From: Acinetobacter sp. WC-141 | Lineage (GTDB): Bacteria; Pseudomonadota; Gammaproteobacteria; Pseudomonadales; Moraxellaceae | NCBI RefSeq assembly: GCF_000313935.1 | Contig: NZ_AMSS01000086.1 | Coordinates: 145,886-209,885 of the forward strand | DNA: 64,000 nt | Direction of reading: 5' to 3' | Shown here: one piece after another, positions 1 through 9,269 of the stretch | Layout: every line of letters begins with the position of its first letter | How positions within the stretch are numbered: the first letter of the stretch is position 1 | Made by a program: the position numbers and the translations under genes | The notes under the pieces: generated by a model | Seen by the model: the letters and a program-made list of their open reading frames with translations, nothing else | The model's database searches: none | What the model was told of the DNA's origin: nothing

Positions 1-616
1 CCAAATCGGCAGGAGGATATAAAATAATAGCGCGACCTAAAGCAACCCCACCTGCACCTGAAGCGCCTTGAAAGGTTTTATAGGCAGGGCCATTACTTGG
101 TTTACGAAATACATCAATATTTCCAACTGCGTGTGCGTGGGCAATAACACCAGAAAGCTGGGCACACAGCGTAACTAAAAAAGACTCGGCAGCTTCGCTA
201 AAATCTTGAGGAAGTTTGTTTTGGACAACCAAAACACCCATAACCTTACGGCGGTACATGACAGGAACGCCAAGGAATGAGTTGTAAATTTCTTCGCCTG
301 TTTCAGGTAAATACAAGAAACGCTCATGTTTTGGTGCATTGTCCAGGTTAACAATTTCTTCTCGTTGACCCACCAGACCCACCAAGCCTTCACCTAATTG
401 CAGTGAAACATGACCGACAGACTCAGGATTTAAGCCTTTTGAAGCCATCAAGACATAGCGCTGATTTCGTTCATCGAGCAAATAAATAGAGCAAACATCC
501 ACTTTCATGGCCTCAGCAACCTGATTGACCATAATGTCTAACGATTCATGCAAACTGACGGACGCATTAACCTCTTGGACAATGCGCCGTAGAGTGTCGA
601 GTTGCATGTTTGACAT
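1..616 (-). CDS. ptsP: PtsP, PTS-Ntr enzyme I (N-terminal part, cut by window edge)
   Basis: Phosphoenolpyruvate-protein phosphotransferase of the nitrogen PTS, which passes phosphate from PEP to NPr in the cytoplasm. About 205 codons are visible, opening MSNMQLDTLRRIVQEV and followed by a GAF domain (SIYLLDERNQRYVLMAS, then GEGLVGLVGQR and FLGVPVMYRRKVMGVLV), the sensory domain that separates PtsP from sugar-PTS EI. The PEP-utiliser catalytic part lies beyond the left edge. It sits 85 bp downstream of rppH on the same strand, the rppH-ptsP arrangement common in gammaproteobacteria. The ATG at 616 was chosen because the GAF reading frame runs in directly from it. Confidence 0.93.
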   Translation of the reverse strand, partial: MSNMQLDTLRRIVQEVNASVSLHESLDIMVNQVAEAMKVDVCSIYLLDERNQRYVLMASKGLNPESVGHVSLQLGEGLVGLVGQREEIVNLDNAPKHERFLYLPETGEEIYNSFLGVPVMYRRKVMGVLVVQNKLPQDFSEAAESFLVTLCAQLSGVIAHAHAVGNIDVFRKPSNGPAYKTFQGASGAGGVALGRAIILYPPADL

Positions 617-701
617 GGATGTATACTCCAGTATTTTTTTAGACTATGAATGTATTTATAACAGCACTTTTAACAAAAATCATTTGCTAGATAAATGATT
701 T

Positions 702-1187
702 TTAGGGTAATTGTTGCATCGGCAACTGTGTACACAACTCCACCATGGCTTTGCGATAAACATCACGCTTGAAGTTCACCACTTGTCCAAGAGGATACCA
801 ATAGCTAACCCACTGCCACTCATCGAACTCGGGTGGGTCGGAGAGGTTTAACTGAATATTTTTTGCATGCGCAGTTAACTTCAGTAAAAACCATTTTTGT
901 TTCTGTCCGATACATACGGGGTCAGAGTCTGACCGAATGTACCGATGTGGCAAACGATAACGCAGCCATCCTTTGGTTTGCGCAATAATCTGGACATGTT
1001 CGGGCAATAAGCCGATTTCTTCTCTCAGTTCTCGAAAAAGTGCCTGTTCAGGGGTTTCTCCAAACTGAATGCCTCCTTGTGGAAACTGCCAAGCATTGTG
1101 ACCAATGCGCTTTGCCCATAAAACCTGTCCATCATCGTTTGCCAAAATGATCCCGACATTCGGTCGGAAACCTTCTGAATCGATCAT
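702..1187 (-). CDS. rppH: RNA pyrophosphohydrolase RppH
   Basis: Nudix hydrolase that removes pyrophosphate from the 5' triphosphate end of mRNAs and so starts 5'-end-dependent decay. The 161-residue length fits RppH (about 160). The N-terminus [17 protein letters not shown] is typical, and the Nudix box is complete around residues 38-60 ([20 protein letters not shown], then IGL) with the metal-binding REXXEE glutamates. It lies just upstream of ptsP on the same strand and is probably co-transcribed with it. Confidence 0.96.
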   Translation of the reverse strand: MIDSEGFRPNVGIILANDDGQVLWAKRIGHNAWQFPQGGIQFGETPEQALFRELREEIGLLPEHVQIIAQTKGWLRYRLPHRYIRSDSDPVCIGQKQKWFLLKLTAHAKNIQLNLSDPPEFDEWQWVSYWYPLGQVVNFKRDVYRKAMVELCTQLPMQQLP

Positions 1188-1369
1188 TTGGCTACCTAAA
1201 TATTGTCTATATCGTTGACTTTAATCGCGGGGACAAACACTTTTTTATGTCCAGCTCGAAAAGATCAAAGTAAAATGTTTAAATTGCTACGATCTTAACG
1301 AATTTCTATCGACTAGCGGAGATAGATTTACATTTTTTTTCTTAAATTTCAGTTTAAACGAGAATTTTC

Positions 1370-2029
1370 ATGAAACTGGCGTTGTTTGATTTAGACCATA
1401 CCTTGTTAAATACCGATTCAGACCACTCGTGGGGTGAATTTTTAGTCAATGAAGGTTTGGTTGATCCGGTTCATCATCGTCAGATGAATGATAAATTTTA
1501 TGAAGATTACAAAGCAGGACAACTTGACCCATATGCTTATAATGAATTTGTCTTTGGATTTTTAACAAAGCACGACAATAATTACTTAACTGAACTTCAC
1601 CAGTTGTTCATGCAAAAAGTGATTCGTCCACAAATGCGTCCAAAAGGTTTTGATGCAATCAAAAAACATCAAGATTTAGGTCATACAATTGTCGGTATTA
1701 CAGCAACAAGCGATTTTATTACTGCGCCAATTTTCCGTGAATTTGGAATTACAGAAATTTTGGCAACCAATGCTGAAGTTGCTGAGGGGAAATATACAGG
1801 TAAAGTGGCTGGTTTAGCGTGTTACCAAAAGGGCAAACTTGCACGTCTAGAGGGTTGGTTGGAAGGTCGTAGCGTATCTGAATCTTGGGCTTATTCAGAT
1901 TCAATCAACGATCGTTTTTTACTTGAATATGCAACTCATGCGATTGCAGTAAATCCTGATGATCGTCTTGAAAAACTGGCTCAAGAAAATAATTGGGAGA
2001 TTCAGGACTGGTCAATTTCACAGGCATGA
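1370..2029 (+). CDS. HAD-IB family hydrolase (SerB-like phosphatase)
   Basis: Cytoplasmic haloacid-dehalogenase phosphatase of subfamily IB, 219 aa. Motif I is DLDHTLL at residues 7-13 (nucleophile Asp7 and acid Asp9). Motif II is the Thr in GITATSDF near 111. A conserved Lys lies in the GKLARLEGW stretch, and motif IV is SDSINDRFLLEYA near 176-188. The same family includes phosphoserine phosphatase and histidinol-phosphatase-like enzymes, but the substrate cannot be read from the sequence. It is divergent from rppH, and the A-rich stretch CGAGAATTTTC precedes the ATG. Confidence 0.85.
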   Translation: MKLALFDLDHTLLNTDSDHSWGEFLVNEGLVDPVHHRQMNDKFYEDYKAGQLDPYAYNEFVFGFLTKHDNNYLTELHQLFMQKVIRPQMRPKGFDAIKKHQDLGHTIVGITATSDFITAPIFREFGITEILATNAEVAEGKYTGKVAGLACYQKGKLARLEGWLEGRSVSESWAYSDSINDRFLLEYATHAIAVNPDDRLEKLAQENNWEIQDWSISQA

Positions 2030-2110
2030 TATTCCTCAGGATTTGAATCGCTTTTGCTGCATTGAGAGTAAGGGCGATTTAACTCGGTCGTGATGATGGG
2101 TGAGGATATG

Positions 2111-2362
2111 ATGGATAATCAGAATGAGGCTGAAGAAAAGAAGACCCGAAGCGGCAATCTTCTTGAAGAATTTGTTGGGCAGCTAATTGACGGTTTCATC
2201 ACGCTCCTTGGTGAACTCTTTATTTACATTATTTTTCTATTATTTTCAGGTACTTTGATCGGCATTGTTGTTGCCGCGATTTTCTTTGGTTGGGGCATAC
2301 TATTTTTACTGCTGCCTTTTGCAGTTCTAATTTATATTCTTTTTAAAAAATATAACCATTAA
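2111..2362 (+). CDS. Small hydrophobic membrane protein, function unknown
   Basis: About 83 aa. A charged N-terminus (MDNQNEAEEKKTRSGN) is followed by an amphipathic stretch and then two hydrophobic segments (IYIIFLLFSGTLIGIVVAAI and FGWGILFLLLPFAVLIYILF), so it is probably an inner-membrane protein with two helices. The frame is open from a GTG at 2090 through several ATGs. I prefer the ATG at 2111 because GTGAGG ends 5 nt before it. It follows the HAD gene by about 80 bp and may be transcribed with it. I do not recognise the family. Confidence 0.6.
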   Translation: MDNQNEAEEKKTRSGNLLEEFVGQLIDGFITLLGELFIYIIFLLFSGTLIGIVVAAIFFGWGILFLLLPFAVLIYILFKKYNH

Positions 2363-2374
2363 TAGAATTATTCC

Positions 2375-3235
2375 TTATTCCTGCATCATTTTAATTAGTT
2401 CTTGCATTGCTCTAGATTGAGTACGTGCAGGATGCCATACCATACCTAATTGTCGATTCATTTCTACATCTAAATCAAGTTGCTGCATATCTTGATTTAG
2501 CAGAGTTTTTGGTAAAACTGACCAACCTAAACCAATCGACACCAACATGCGAATAGACTCAAGAGGGTTATTACTCATGGTGATTTTTGGTTTAAGCCCT
2601 TGTTTTTCAAACTCGGCTAATGTGATTTGAGCAGTGTAAGTTTGTGCAGCGGGTAACAAGCTTGGGTATTCAATGAGGTCTTGTAAGCTGAGATTCTTTT
2701 TTTGTGCAAGTGGATGAAATGGGGCAGCAACAAAAACTAAAGGATCATTCCAAATGGTAATGTAGTTAAGACGCTCATCACCTGAAGGGGGAAGTGTTAA
2801 AAATGCTAACTCTAAATCACCAGCCAGCACTTTTTCATGTGCTTGTTCTGAGTCAACAAAATGCACATCTAAAGTGACCTGTGGAAATTGCTGAACAAAG
2901 TGTTTAAGGGGGGCGGGTAGATGGTGCAAGCCAATATGATGACTGGTTCCAATTTTTAAACGACCTTGTATCTGAGTTTGTTCATGGCTGAGGGTGTGAT
3001 GGATATCGCCCAGCTCATTGAGCCAGTTTTTAACTTTTGGTAATAATGAATGTGCAGCATGAGTTGCCTGCACACCTCGGCCTGCGGACTCAAATAGTTT
3101 TACACCAAAATATTCTTCTAAGCTGTGAATTCGCTTGGTAACAGCCGGCTGAGTAATAAATAATTGATCTGCAGCCACAGAGATAGACCCTGTTTCCATA
3201 ACTTTTACAAAAGCTTCAAAGGCTGCAAGATTCAT
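2375..3235 (-). CDS. LysR-family transcriptional regulator
   Basis: DNA-binding regulator of about 286 aa. The winged HTH is at residues 1-60 (MNLAAFEAFVKVMETGSISV, then AADQLFITQPAVTKRIHSLE), followed by a LysR substrate-binding domain. The frame extends 16 codons upstream to 3283, but homologous proteins begin at the ATG at 3235 (MNLAAFEAF), so that start is used. In Pseudomonas a LysR gene sits next to leuC; here a DUF2061 gene lies between them, so control of leucine genes is possible but unproven. It converges with the small membrane gene, with only 12 bp between the two stops. Confidence 0.85.
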   Translation of the reverse strand: MNLAAFEAFVKVMETGSISVAADQLFITQPAVTKRIHSLEEYFGVKLFESAGRGVQATHAAHSLLPKVKNWLNELGDIHHTLSHEQTQIQGRLKIGTSHHIGLHHLPAPLKHFVQQFPQVTLDVHFVDSEQAHEKVLAGDLELAFLTLPPSGDERLNYITIWNDPLVFVAAPFHPLAQKKNLSLQDLIEYPSLLPAAQTYTAQITLAEFEKQGLKPKITMSNNPLESIRMLVSIGLGWSVLPKTLLNQDMQQLDLDVEMNRQLGMVWHPARTQSRAMQELIKMMQE

Positions 3236-3350
3236 AATACAACTCAACTTGGAATAGAAAAATCGAGAGGCTAAAGTTGCCAAGCCAAAATCGTATCATG
3301 CTTGCAGCAAAACGAGTGAGAAAGTTGTGAATTACCGCCCTAATCTTAGC

Positions 3351-3599
3351 CTAAGCCGTTGTTTCTTTTTCGGCTAAAGCTGATACGCGGCGATCTTTAG
3401 CAGCCCATACTTTTTCATGGAAGAAAAAAGCAAAAGCTTGTACGGTTGGTTCAAGCATACTTAAGGTTAAAGCCATCCATATATTACCTGTTACAAAGTA
3501 TGCAACTATCATTGCTACACTAATATGCATAATGTAATAGCTGAAGGTTTTCTTTAATGTACGTTGATTATTTATAACGAATTTTTGAATATTAGCCAT
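3351..3599 (-). CDS. DUF2061 small membrane protein
   Basis: About 82 aa and matching the DUF2061 pattern: a basic N-terminus (RTLKKTFSYYIMH), two membrane-spanning stretches (ISVAMIVAYFVTG and IWMALTLSMLEPTVQAF), and a C-terminal HEKVW motif (FFFHEKVWAA). Function is unknown for the family. ATGs exist at 3605 and 3599; AAGAGA lies 6 nt before the second, which I prefer. A near-perfect Fur box overlaps its promoter, so it should be induced on iron starvation. Confidence 0.8.
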   Translation of the reverse strand: MANIQKFVINNQRTLKKTFSYYIMHISVAMIVAYFVTGNIWMALTLSMLEPTVQAFAFFFHEKVWAAKDRRVSALAEKETTA

Positions 3600-3645
3600 G
3601 TTCATTCTCTTTAGCCACTTTAGATATTTTTAGTATAGAGATGAG

Positions 3646-3673
3646 AGTATAAGATTAAAAATTGATTATGCAA
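3646..3673 (-). promoter_or_regulatory. Sigma-70-like promoter of the DUF2061 gene
   Basis: On the minus strand, TTGCAT (3668-3673) and TATACT (3646-3651) are separated by 16 bp. The -10 differs from TATAAT at one position. The -35 lies inside the adjacent Fur box, the standard arrangement for iron repression. Confidence 0.6.
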
Positions 3674-3688
3674 ATGATAATCATTAAC
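3670..3688. promoter_or_regulatory. Fur box
   Basis: GCAAATGATAATCATTAAC matches the 19-bp Fur consensus GATAATGATAATCATTATC at 16 of 19 positions, including the whole central palindrome AATGATAATCATTA. It lies about 70 bp upstream of the DUF2061 start and overlaps its -35. The leuC promoter on the other side is about 80 bp away and is less likely to be the target. Confidence 0.75.
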
Positions 3689-3770
3689 AAAAACGATTTA
3701 TTAAATTTGTGGTACCTCAAAGGAATTATAATTTATTCCAAAAAGTTTTATAATTTATAAAAATGATAAA

Positions 3771-3799
3771 TTAGATTTATGTGAAACTCTGGCTATAAT
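3771..3799 (+). promoter_or_regulatory. Promoter of leuC
   Basis: TTAGAT (3771-3776), a 17-bp spacer and a perfect TATAAT (3794-3799), 44 bp upstream of the leuC ATG at 3843. No leader peptide or leucine-codon run is visible between promoter and gene, unlike leuA at the other end of the window. Confidence 0.6.
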
Positions 3800-3842
3800 C
3801 GAAGAAAGATTAGAATTACCCAGTCCAATGGAGCAAGACGAC

Positions 3843-5261
3843 ATGGCAGGCAAAACTTTATATGACAAATTGTGGGATGACCATGTTGTTTCACAGCGTG
3901 ATGATGGCTCATGTTTACTTTATATTGACCGTCATTTATTGCATGAAGTGACCAGTCCACAAGCATTTGAAGGTTTGCAACTTGCGGGTCGTCAACCATG
4001 GCGTTTAAGTGCAAATGTTGCTACACCGGACCATAACGTTCCAACGTCTAAAAAAGAACGTGATCAAGGTATCGCCGGTATTGAAGATGATACGTCTCGT
4101 ATTCAAGTTCAAACCTTAGATGACAACTGTAAAGCTTTTAATATTGTTGAATTCAGCATTAATGATATCCGTCAGGGTATTGTGCATGTCGTTGGACCTG
4201 AACAGGGCTTAACTTTACCGGGCATGACAGTCGTATGTGGTGATTCACATACAGCGACTCACGGTGCTTTCGGTTGCTTGGCGCATGGTATTGGAACATC
4301 TGAAGTTGAACATGTGTTAGCAACACAATGTTTGATCCAGAAAAAATCTAAAAACATGTTAGTGCGTGTAGATGGCGTATTAGGCAAAGGCGTAACACCA
4401 AAAGATGTGGTGTTGGCCATTATTGCTAAAATTGGTACTGCTGGCGGCACAGGCTATGCAATCGAGTTTGGTGGTCAAGTTTTCCGTGATATGTCGATTG
4501 AAGGGCGTATGACGGTATGTAACATGGCGATTGAAGCGGGTGCTCGTGTTGGTATGGTTGCTGTTGATGACAAAACTGTTGAATACGTGAAAGGTCGTAG
4601 CTACGCACCAAAAGGCGAGCAATGGGAACAAGCTGTTGCTTACTGGGCCACTTTGCATTCAGATGAAGATGCTGTGTTTGATGCAGTCGTTGAATTAAAT
4701 GGCGCAGAGATCGAGCCACAAGTATCTTGGGGAACTTCACCTGAGATGGTTATTCCGGTCACAGAAGCTGTACCAACTTTAGAACAGGCGAAAGATGACG
4801 TTCAACGTAATGACTGGACGCGTGCTTATCAATATATGGGCTTAAATGCAGGTCAAGCATTAGCTGATATTCAACTTGACCGTGTCTTTATTGGTTCTTG
4901 CACTAATTCTCGTATTGAAGATATTCGTGCTGCGGCTGAGGTGGTTAAAGGCCGTAAAGTAGCCTCTAGCATTAAGCAAGCCATGATTGTTCCGGGTTCA
5001 GGTTTAGTGAAACAACAGGCAGAAAAAGAAGGATTGGATAAAATCTTCTTGGAAGCTGGTTTTGAATGGCGTGAACCGGGTTGTTCAATGTGTTTAGCAA
5101 TGAATGCAGATAAGTTACAACCGGGCGAACACTGTGCATCGACGTCTAACCGTAACTTCGAAGGTCGTCAAGGCAATGGTGGTCGCACTCATCTGGTGAG
5201 CCCGGCAATGGCGGCAGCGGCTGCAATCGCAGGTCACTTTGTTGACGTTCGTTCATTTTAA
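3843..5261 (+). CDS. leuC: 3-isopropylmalate dehydratase large subunit LeuC
   Basis: Large subunit of isopropylmalate isomerase, a [4Fe-4S] aconitase-family enzyme that converts 2- to 3-isopropylmalate in leucine synthesis, working as a heterodimer with LeuD. About 472 aa from the ATG at 3843 ([16 protein letters not shown]), which has GGAG 9 nt upstream. The in-frame ATG at 3828 starts inside that ribosome-binding site and is rejected. Cluster cysteines are visible in GSCTNSR and [10 protein letters not shown]. leuD follows 18 bp downstream. Confidence 0.97.
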   Translation: MAGKTLYDKLWDDHVVSQRDDGSCLLYIDRHLLHEVTSPQAFEGLQLAGRQPWRLSANVATPDHNVPTSKKERDQGIAGIEDDTSRIQVQTLDDNCKAFNIVEFSINDIRQGIVHVVGPEQGLTLPGMTVVCGDSHTATHGAFGCLAHGIGTSEVEHVLATQCLIQKKSKNMLVRVDGVLGKGVTPKDVVLAIIAKIGTAGGTGYAIEFGGQVFRDMSIEGRMTVCNMAIEAGARVGMVAVDDKTVEYVKGRSYAPKGEQWEQAVAYWATLHSDEDAVFDAVVELNGAEIEPQVSWGTSPEMVIPVTEAVPTLEQAKDDVQRNDWTRAYQYMGLNAGQALADIQLDRVFIGSCTNSRIEDIRAAAEVVKGRKVASSIKQAMIVPGSGLVKQQAEKEGLDKIFLEAGFEWREPGCSMCLAMNADKLQPGEHCASTSNRNFEGRQGNGGRTHLVSPAMAAAAAIAGHFVDVRSF

Positions 5262-5279
5262 TTCGGTCTGGAGCAAACC

Positions 5280-5927
5280 ATGAAAGCTTATACAGTTGAA
5301 CAAGGTATCGTTGCACCATTAGATCGTGCCAATGTTGATACAGATTTAATTATCCCAAAACAGTTTTTGAAATCAATCAAACGTACTGGTTTTGGCGATA
5401 ACTTATTTGATGAACTTCGTTATTTAGATGAAGGCTATCCGGGACAAGATAATTCAGTACGTCCTAAAAATCCGGATTTCGTTTTGAACCAGCCACGTTA
5501 TCAAGGCGCAAATGTTTTAATTGCTCGTACTAACTTTGGTTGTGGTTCAAGCCGTGAGCATGCGCCTTGGGCATTAAATGAATACGGTTTCCGTACTGTT
5601 ATTGCACCAAGCTTTGCTGATATTTTCTTTAATAACTGTTTTAAAAATGGCATGTTACCAGTCATTTTGTCAGAAGAAATTGTTGATCAATTATTTAAAG
5701 AATGTGCGGCAAATGAAGGATATCAATTAACAATTGATTTAGCTGCTCAGGAAGTACGTACGCCAACAGGGGAAGCTTTTAAATTTGAAGTTGACCCATT
5801 TCGCAAGCATTGTTTGTTAAATGGCTTAGATGATATTGGTTTAACTCTTCAAAATGCTGATGCAATTCGTGCTTATGAAGAAAAAACTAAACAGGTTCGT
5901 CCTTGGGTATTCCAAGAGTTAAATTAA
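5280..5927 (+). CDS. leuD: 3-isopropylmalate dehydratase small subunit LeuD
   Basis: Swivelling-domain subunit of isopropylmalate isomerase, partner of LeuC. The 215 aa are full length, with the typical opening [31 protein letters not shown], and the substrate-binding [13 protein letters not shown] near residues 85-97. TCTGGAGCAAACC precedes the ATG and supplies a GGAG ribosome-binding site. Co-directional with leuC 18 bp upstream. Confidence 0.97.
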   Translation: MKAYTVEQGIVAPLDRANVDTDLIIPKQFLKSIKRTGFGDNLFDELRYLDEGYPGQDNSVRPKNPDFVLNQPRYQGANVLIARTNFGCGSSREHAPWALNEYGFRTVIAPSFADIFFNNCFKNGMLPVILSEEIVDQLFKECAANEGYQLTIDLAAQEVRTPTGEAFKFEVDPFRKHCLLNGLDDIGLTLQNADAIRAYEEKTKQVRPWVFQELN

Positions 5928-6039
5928 CCTTTTGGTACATTTTAAACATAGCCATGGCGTAGTGTTCAAACTCTTGCTAACATGCTAAAGCATAAAAACA
6001 CCTTAAAATTATGCACTAGATGAGGATTGGGCTTGAACA

Positions 6040-6624
6040 ATGAAGAGGAACGTTACTCATAGCTTTTTGTTGAGCCTGTGCGCAATAACACTCAGTGCTT
6101 GTCAGAGCACGTACAATGTAGTGGATACTGTCCGTATTAAGCAGGCTGAACAAGAAAATTTGGGGCAGAATGCAGTAATATATTGTTCGGGCGCGAAGAG
6201 TTGTGAATTTGAACGACTAAATGATATTACTGTAGTGGATGCGCAAACACGACGAATTAGTAATCAGGCAATTCATCAAGGAATTGTACGGTTGCACGGT
6301 TCAGTGCTTGGCCAGACCAACAGTTTATATTTATCTGTGCCTGCTAAACAATATGAAGTGGTGATCCGTTTCTATCCGATTTCTCCAGATCGGGCAGAAA
6401 CATTTCATGTGATTCACCAGTTTAATGCCAACCATCGCTATACATTTAAAATGTACCGAGACAAATCTAACCGTTCGGGTAGTTTGCTCAATGTTTCTGT
6501 ACCAGATCCATTATGTGTCGATTTAGATCAGGATGGGCGTGTAATTCGCCGTTTTTGTCGACCATTTGATGTAACAACAGGGCTAGGCGAGTTCCTTGAA
6601 CAGAAAAAACTAACATCGCGGTAA
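6040..6624 (+). CDS. Putative lipoprotein inside the leuCDB cluster
   Basis: 194 aa with a lipoprotein signal peptide: basic MKRNVTHS, hydrophobic [10 protein letters not shown], and lipobox LSAC with the acylated cysteine at residue 20. The rest has no domain I can name; it is rich in beta-type sequence and has two cysteine pairs (CSGAKSC, and C...C near the end). It lies between leuD (112 bp upstream) and leuB (38 bp downstream) on the same strand, so it is probably co-transcribed with the leucine genes. Nothing in it suggests a metabolic role. Confidence 0.75.
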   Translation: MKRNVTHSFLLSLCAITLSACQSTYNVVDTVRIKQAEQENLGQNAVIYCSGAKSCEFERLNDITVVDAQTRRISNQAIHQGIVRLHGSVLGQTNSLYLSVPAKQYEVVIRFYPISPDRAETFHVIHQFNANHRYTFKMYRDKSNRSGSLLNVSVPDPLCVDLDQDGRVIRRFCRPFDVTTGLGEFLEQKKLTSR

Positions 6625-6662
6625 TCATAACGCTGCTTGTTTTTGGAAAATGGAAAAAGTTC

Positions 6663-7742
6663 ATGTCTAAACAGATTTTAATTTTAGCTGGTGATGGTAT
6701 TGGTCCTGAAATTGTTGGGGCAGCAGAAAAAGTATTAAATACAGTAAATGAAAAATTTAATTTATCGTTGACTTGGGAACATGGCCTATTGGGCGGCGCT
6801 GCAATTGATGCACACGGTGAACCATATCCAGCTGTAACGAGTGAACAAGCAAAAAAAGCAGATGCAATTTTATTAGGTGCGGTAGGCGGACCAAAATGGG
6901 ACACCATTGAGCGCTCTATTCGCCCTGAACGTGGTCTTTTAAAAATTCGTAGTGAACTTAACTTGTTTGCTAACTTGCGTCCAGCCATTCTTTATCCGCA
7001 ATTAGCAGATGCTTCTAGCTTAAAACCTGAAATTGTTGCTGGCTTAGATATTTTAATTGTTCGTGAATTGACTGGCGGTATCTATTTCGGTCAGCCACGT
7101 GGTATTCGTGAACTCGAAAACGGTGAAAAACAAGGCTATAACACAGACGTTTATTCTGAAAGTGAAATTAAGCGCATTGCAAAAGTGGCTTTTGAGCTTG
7201 CAGGTTTACGTGGTGGTAAAGTTTGTTCAGTCGATAAAGCCAACGTTTTAGAAGTTACAGAACTTTGGAAGCAAACAGTGACTGATTTGCAGCAAGCAAG
7301 TTATTCAAACATTCAGCTTTCACATATGTATGTCGACAATGCTGCAATGCAACTTGTACGTGCACCTAAACAGTTTGACGTGATCGTAACGGGTAACTTA
7401 TTTGGCGATATCTTATCTGATGAAGCAGCAATGCTTACAGGTTCAATCGGCATGTTGCCATCTGCATCGTTAGATGAAAATGGCAAAGGTATGTATGAGC
7501 CTTGCCATGGTTCTGCACCTGATATCGCAGGTCGAAATGTGGCCAACCCATTAGCAACAATTCTTTCTGTTGCAATGATGCTTCGTTATACCTTCCGCGA
7601 AGAAGCTGCTGCAAAAGCAATTGAAGATGCAGTAGGTCAAGTGCTTGATCAAGGCTTGCGTACAGCAGATATTATGTCTGAAGGCATGACAAAAGTTGGT
7701 ACAGCCGAGATGGGTGAAGCAGTTGTAGCTGCTCTTGCTTAA
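6663..7742 (+). CDS. leuB: 3-isopropylmalate dehydrogenase LeuB
   Basis: NAD-dependent oxidative decarboxylation of 3-isopropylmalate to 2-oxoisocaproate, the third leucine-specific step. 359 aa, full length, opening [18 protein letters not shown]. The family signature is visible at [25 protein letters not shown], and the nucleotide/adenine-binding part in [14 protein letters not shown]. It ends the leuC-leuD-lipoprotein-leuB cluster and is followed by a rho-independent terminator. Confidence 0.97.
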   Translation: MSKQILILAGDGIGPEIVGAAEKVLNTVNEKFNLSLTWEHGLLGGAAIDAHGEPYPAVTSEQAKKADAILLGAVGGPKWDTIERSIRPERGLLKIRSELNLFANLRPAILYPQLADASSLKPEIVAGLDILIVRELTGGIYFGQPRGIRELENGEKQGYNTDVYSESEIKRIAKVAFELAGLRGGKVCSVDKANVLEVTELWKQTVTDLQQASYSNIQLSHMYVDNAAMQLVRAPKQFDVIVTGNLFGDILSDEAAMLTGSIGMLPSASLDENGKGMYEPCHGSAPDIAGRNVANPLATILSVAMMLRYTFREEAAAKAIEDAVGQVLDQGLRTADIMSEGMTKVGTAEMGEAVVAALA

Positions 7743-7753
7743 AAGGTTCTTAT

Positions 7754-7784
7754 AAAAAAACGCAGCTCAACGCTGCGTTTTTTT
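7754..7784. terminator. Bidirectional terminator between leuB and the lipoprotein gene
   Basis: Stem CGCAGC / GCTGCG (7761-7766 and 7772-7777) with loop TCAAC, flanked by A7 on the left and T7 on the right, so it can end transcription from both convergent genes. Confidence 0.85.
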
Positions 7785-7795
7785 GTGCTTATGTT

Positions 7796-8203
7796 TTAAC
7801 AAGCTTTGCCTTCATATTGAATAGACTCGGCAATATCATTCTTAAGCTGAAAAATAACTTTGCAGTTGAAATTCACATCGTAAGAATTGCCACTCAGATT
7901 ACCTGACTGTATAGCGACAGAATTCCCTCTCATGTCGACATTAGTCACCATCGGAATCGGAATGTTTAATGGACGCAAAATCGTATAAATGAGTTGATTA
8001 GATGTTTTCTGTGGGGCACTAGAAACTTGAAAACCCAGACTACGTAGATTGATATCTTGCTGAATGGTTGCAGAGGATTTGCCTAGAAAGCTTTTTAAAT
8101 ATTCTTGTAAATCTACCGATTGGCGTGGATGGCTAGTACAAGCGCTCATATTCATGACGATTAAACAGAGTAGGCCAATGGGTAATCGGGTATCTATATT
8201 CAT
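7796..8203 (-). CDS. Putative small lipoprotein
   Basis: 135 aa. The N-terminus MNIDTRLPIGLLCLIVMNMSAC shows a hydrophobic core and a lipobox ending in MSAC (Cys about 22), so it is probably a lipidated envelope protein. The mature part includes FLGKSSATIQQDINLRSLGF and ends in an acidic helix with a final cysteine. I recognise no domain. Convergent with leuB. Confidence 0.65.
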   Translation of the reverse strand: MNIDTRLPIGLLCLIVMNMSACTSHPRQSVDLQEYLKSFLGKSSATIQQDINLRSLGFQVSSAPQKTSNQLIYTILRPLNIPIPMVTNVDMRGNSVAIQSGNLSGNSYDVNFNCKVIFQLKNDIAESIQYEGKAC

Positions 8204-8376
8204 TTTTATCTCAATAAAAAATTATATTTATTATTAAAGAACAATAGGTTGTATTTACAATCTTGTAAAGTAAAAAAGGAAGTTTATGATAAATGAAAGG
8301 TGAACTTACCTTTAGACTTATACTTACACTCAAACCGTCCTAATAATAATTTTGTAGAAAACTAAGGGAAAATACG

Positions 8377-8748
8377 ATGAGAAAAATTGCTTTTGCATTT
8401 TTATGCAGCTTTGGAATGACTGTCGTCTATGCCGATAACTGTGATAGTGCCCGAAATACTTACGATGATATTTACTGTACAAATAAAATTTATGCGAGTG
8501 CAGATGCAGATCTGAATAAGAATTATCAAGCATTGCGAGTAAAGTTGAATACCACGCAGAAAAATATTCTTAAGAAGTCTCAGCTTGCATGGATACGTCA
8601 ACGTGATGCAGATTGTACAGATTCAAATAGAAATAGCGTAGACGTGCAATGTCGTTTACAGACAACGCAAGAAAGAAACCATTGGCTGCAAGAAAGATTG
8701 CGTGAATGCCAAACGGTGGGATGTAAAACCAGTCGCTTAAGTGAATAA
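8377..8748 (+). CDS. LprI-like / DUF1311 secreted protein (possible lysozyme inhibitor)
   Basis: 123 aa with a Sec signal peptide (MRKIAFAFLCSFGMTVVYA, cleavage after about residue 19). The mature part has the lysozyme-inhibitor LprI N-terminal (DUF1311) layout: paired cysteines (DNCDSARNTYDDIYC), DADLNKNYQALR, then SQLAWIRQRDADC and CRLQTTQERNHWL. Homologues in mycobacteria inhibit lysozyme, but many DUF1311 proteins are untested. AAGGGA lies 7 nt before the ATG. Confidence 0.75.
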   Translation: MRKIAFAFLCSFGMTVVYADNCDSARNTYDDIYCTNKIYASADADLNKNYQALRVKLNTTQKNILKKSQLAWIRQRDADCTDSNRNSVDVQCRLQTTQERNHWLQERLRECQTVGCKTSRLSE

Positions 8749-8757
8749 ACAACGCAA

Positions 8758-8790
8758 TAAAAAAGCCACATCATGAAGTGGCTTTTTTGC
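8758..8790. terminator. Bidirectional terminator between the LprI-like gene and infA
   Basis: Stem AAAAAAGCCAC / GTGGCTTTTTT around a short ATCATGAA loop, between the stop at 8748 and the infA stop at 8800. Confidence 0.85.
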
Positions 8791-8799
8791 ATTCACTAA

Positions 8800-9021
8800 T
8801 TAGCGAGCACGGTACGTAATACGACCTTTAGTGAGGTCATATGGAGTCATTTCGACTTTTACACTGTCGCCAGTAAGAATACGAATATAATGTTTACGCA
8901 TTTTACCAGAAATGTGTGCAATAACTTCGTGACCGTTTTCAAGACGTACACGGAACATCGTATTAGGAAGCGTTTCGGTGACAACGCCTTCGAACTCAAT
9001 GAGTTCCTCTTTATTGGCCAT
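8800..9021 (-). CDS. infA: Translation initiation factor IF-1
   Basis: 73-residue S1/OB-fold protein that occupies the 30S A site during initiation. [20 protein letters not shown], then [20 protein letters not shown] and [19 protein letters not shown], show the complete family sequence. Single gene, convergent with the LprI-like gene. Confidence 0.98.
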   Translation of the reverse strand: MANKEELIEFEGVVTETLPNTMFRVRLENGHEVIAHISGKMRKHYIRILTGDSVKVEMTPYDLTKGRITYRAR

Positions 9022-9212
9022 AGCCTACCTGATGATCAAATTGGAAAGGCGCAAATTATAGTCAATTTTTTTAAAAAAAACAAGATAGACACGCTTCTAC
9101 TCAAGCATCTGGTTAAAGTATGACTAATAAAAAAAGATGTAATTTTTTTCACAAAAGAAGAGTAATTCTGTTGTCAGTTTGGTCAATCAACGCTAATCTA
9201 AAATCATAGTTA

Positions 9213-9250
9213 TTAGGGACTGTTAATTGCGTAAAGGTCAACAGCCCTAA
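9213..9250 (+). other. Inverted repeat ahead of the AraC-type regulator gene
   Basis: TTAGGGACTGTT (9213-9224) can pair with AACAGCCCTAA (9240-9250), leaving one bulged A and a 15-nt loop. It sits 20 bp before the regulator start, either as an operator or as a 5'-UTR hairpin. Confidence 0.4.
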
Positions 9251-9269
9251 ATATCAGTGAAGTATCTAC

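Noticed and set aside
4259..4740. Overlapping minus-strand open frames inside leuC
   Set aside because: They are antisense shadows of a well-conserved gene with no ribosome-binding sites or recognisable protein features.
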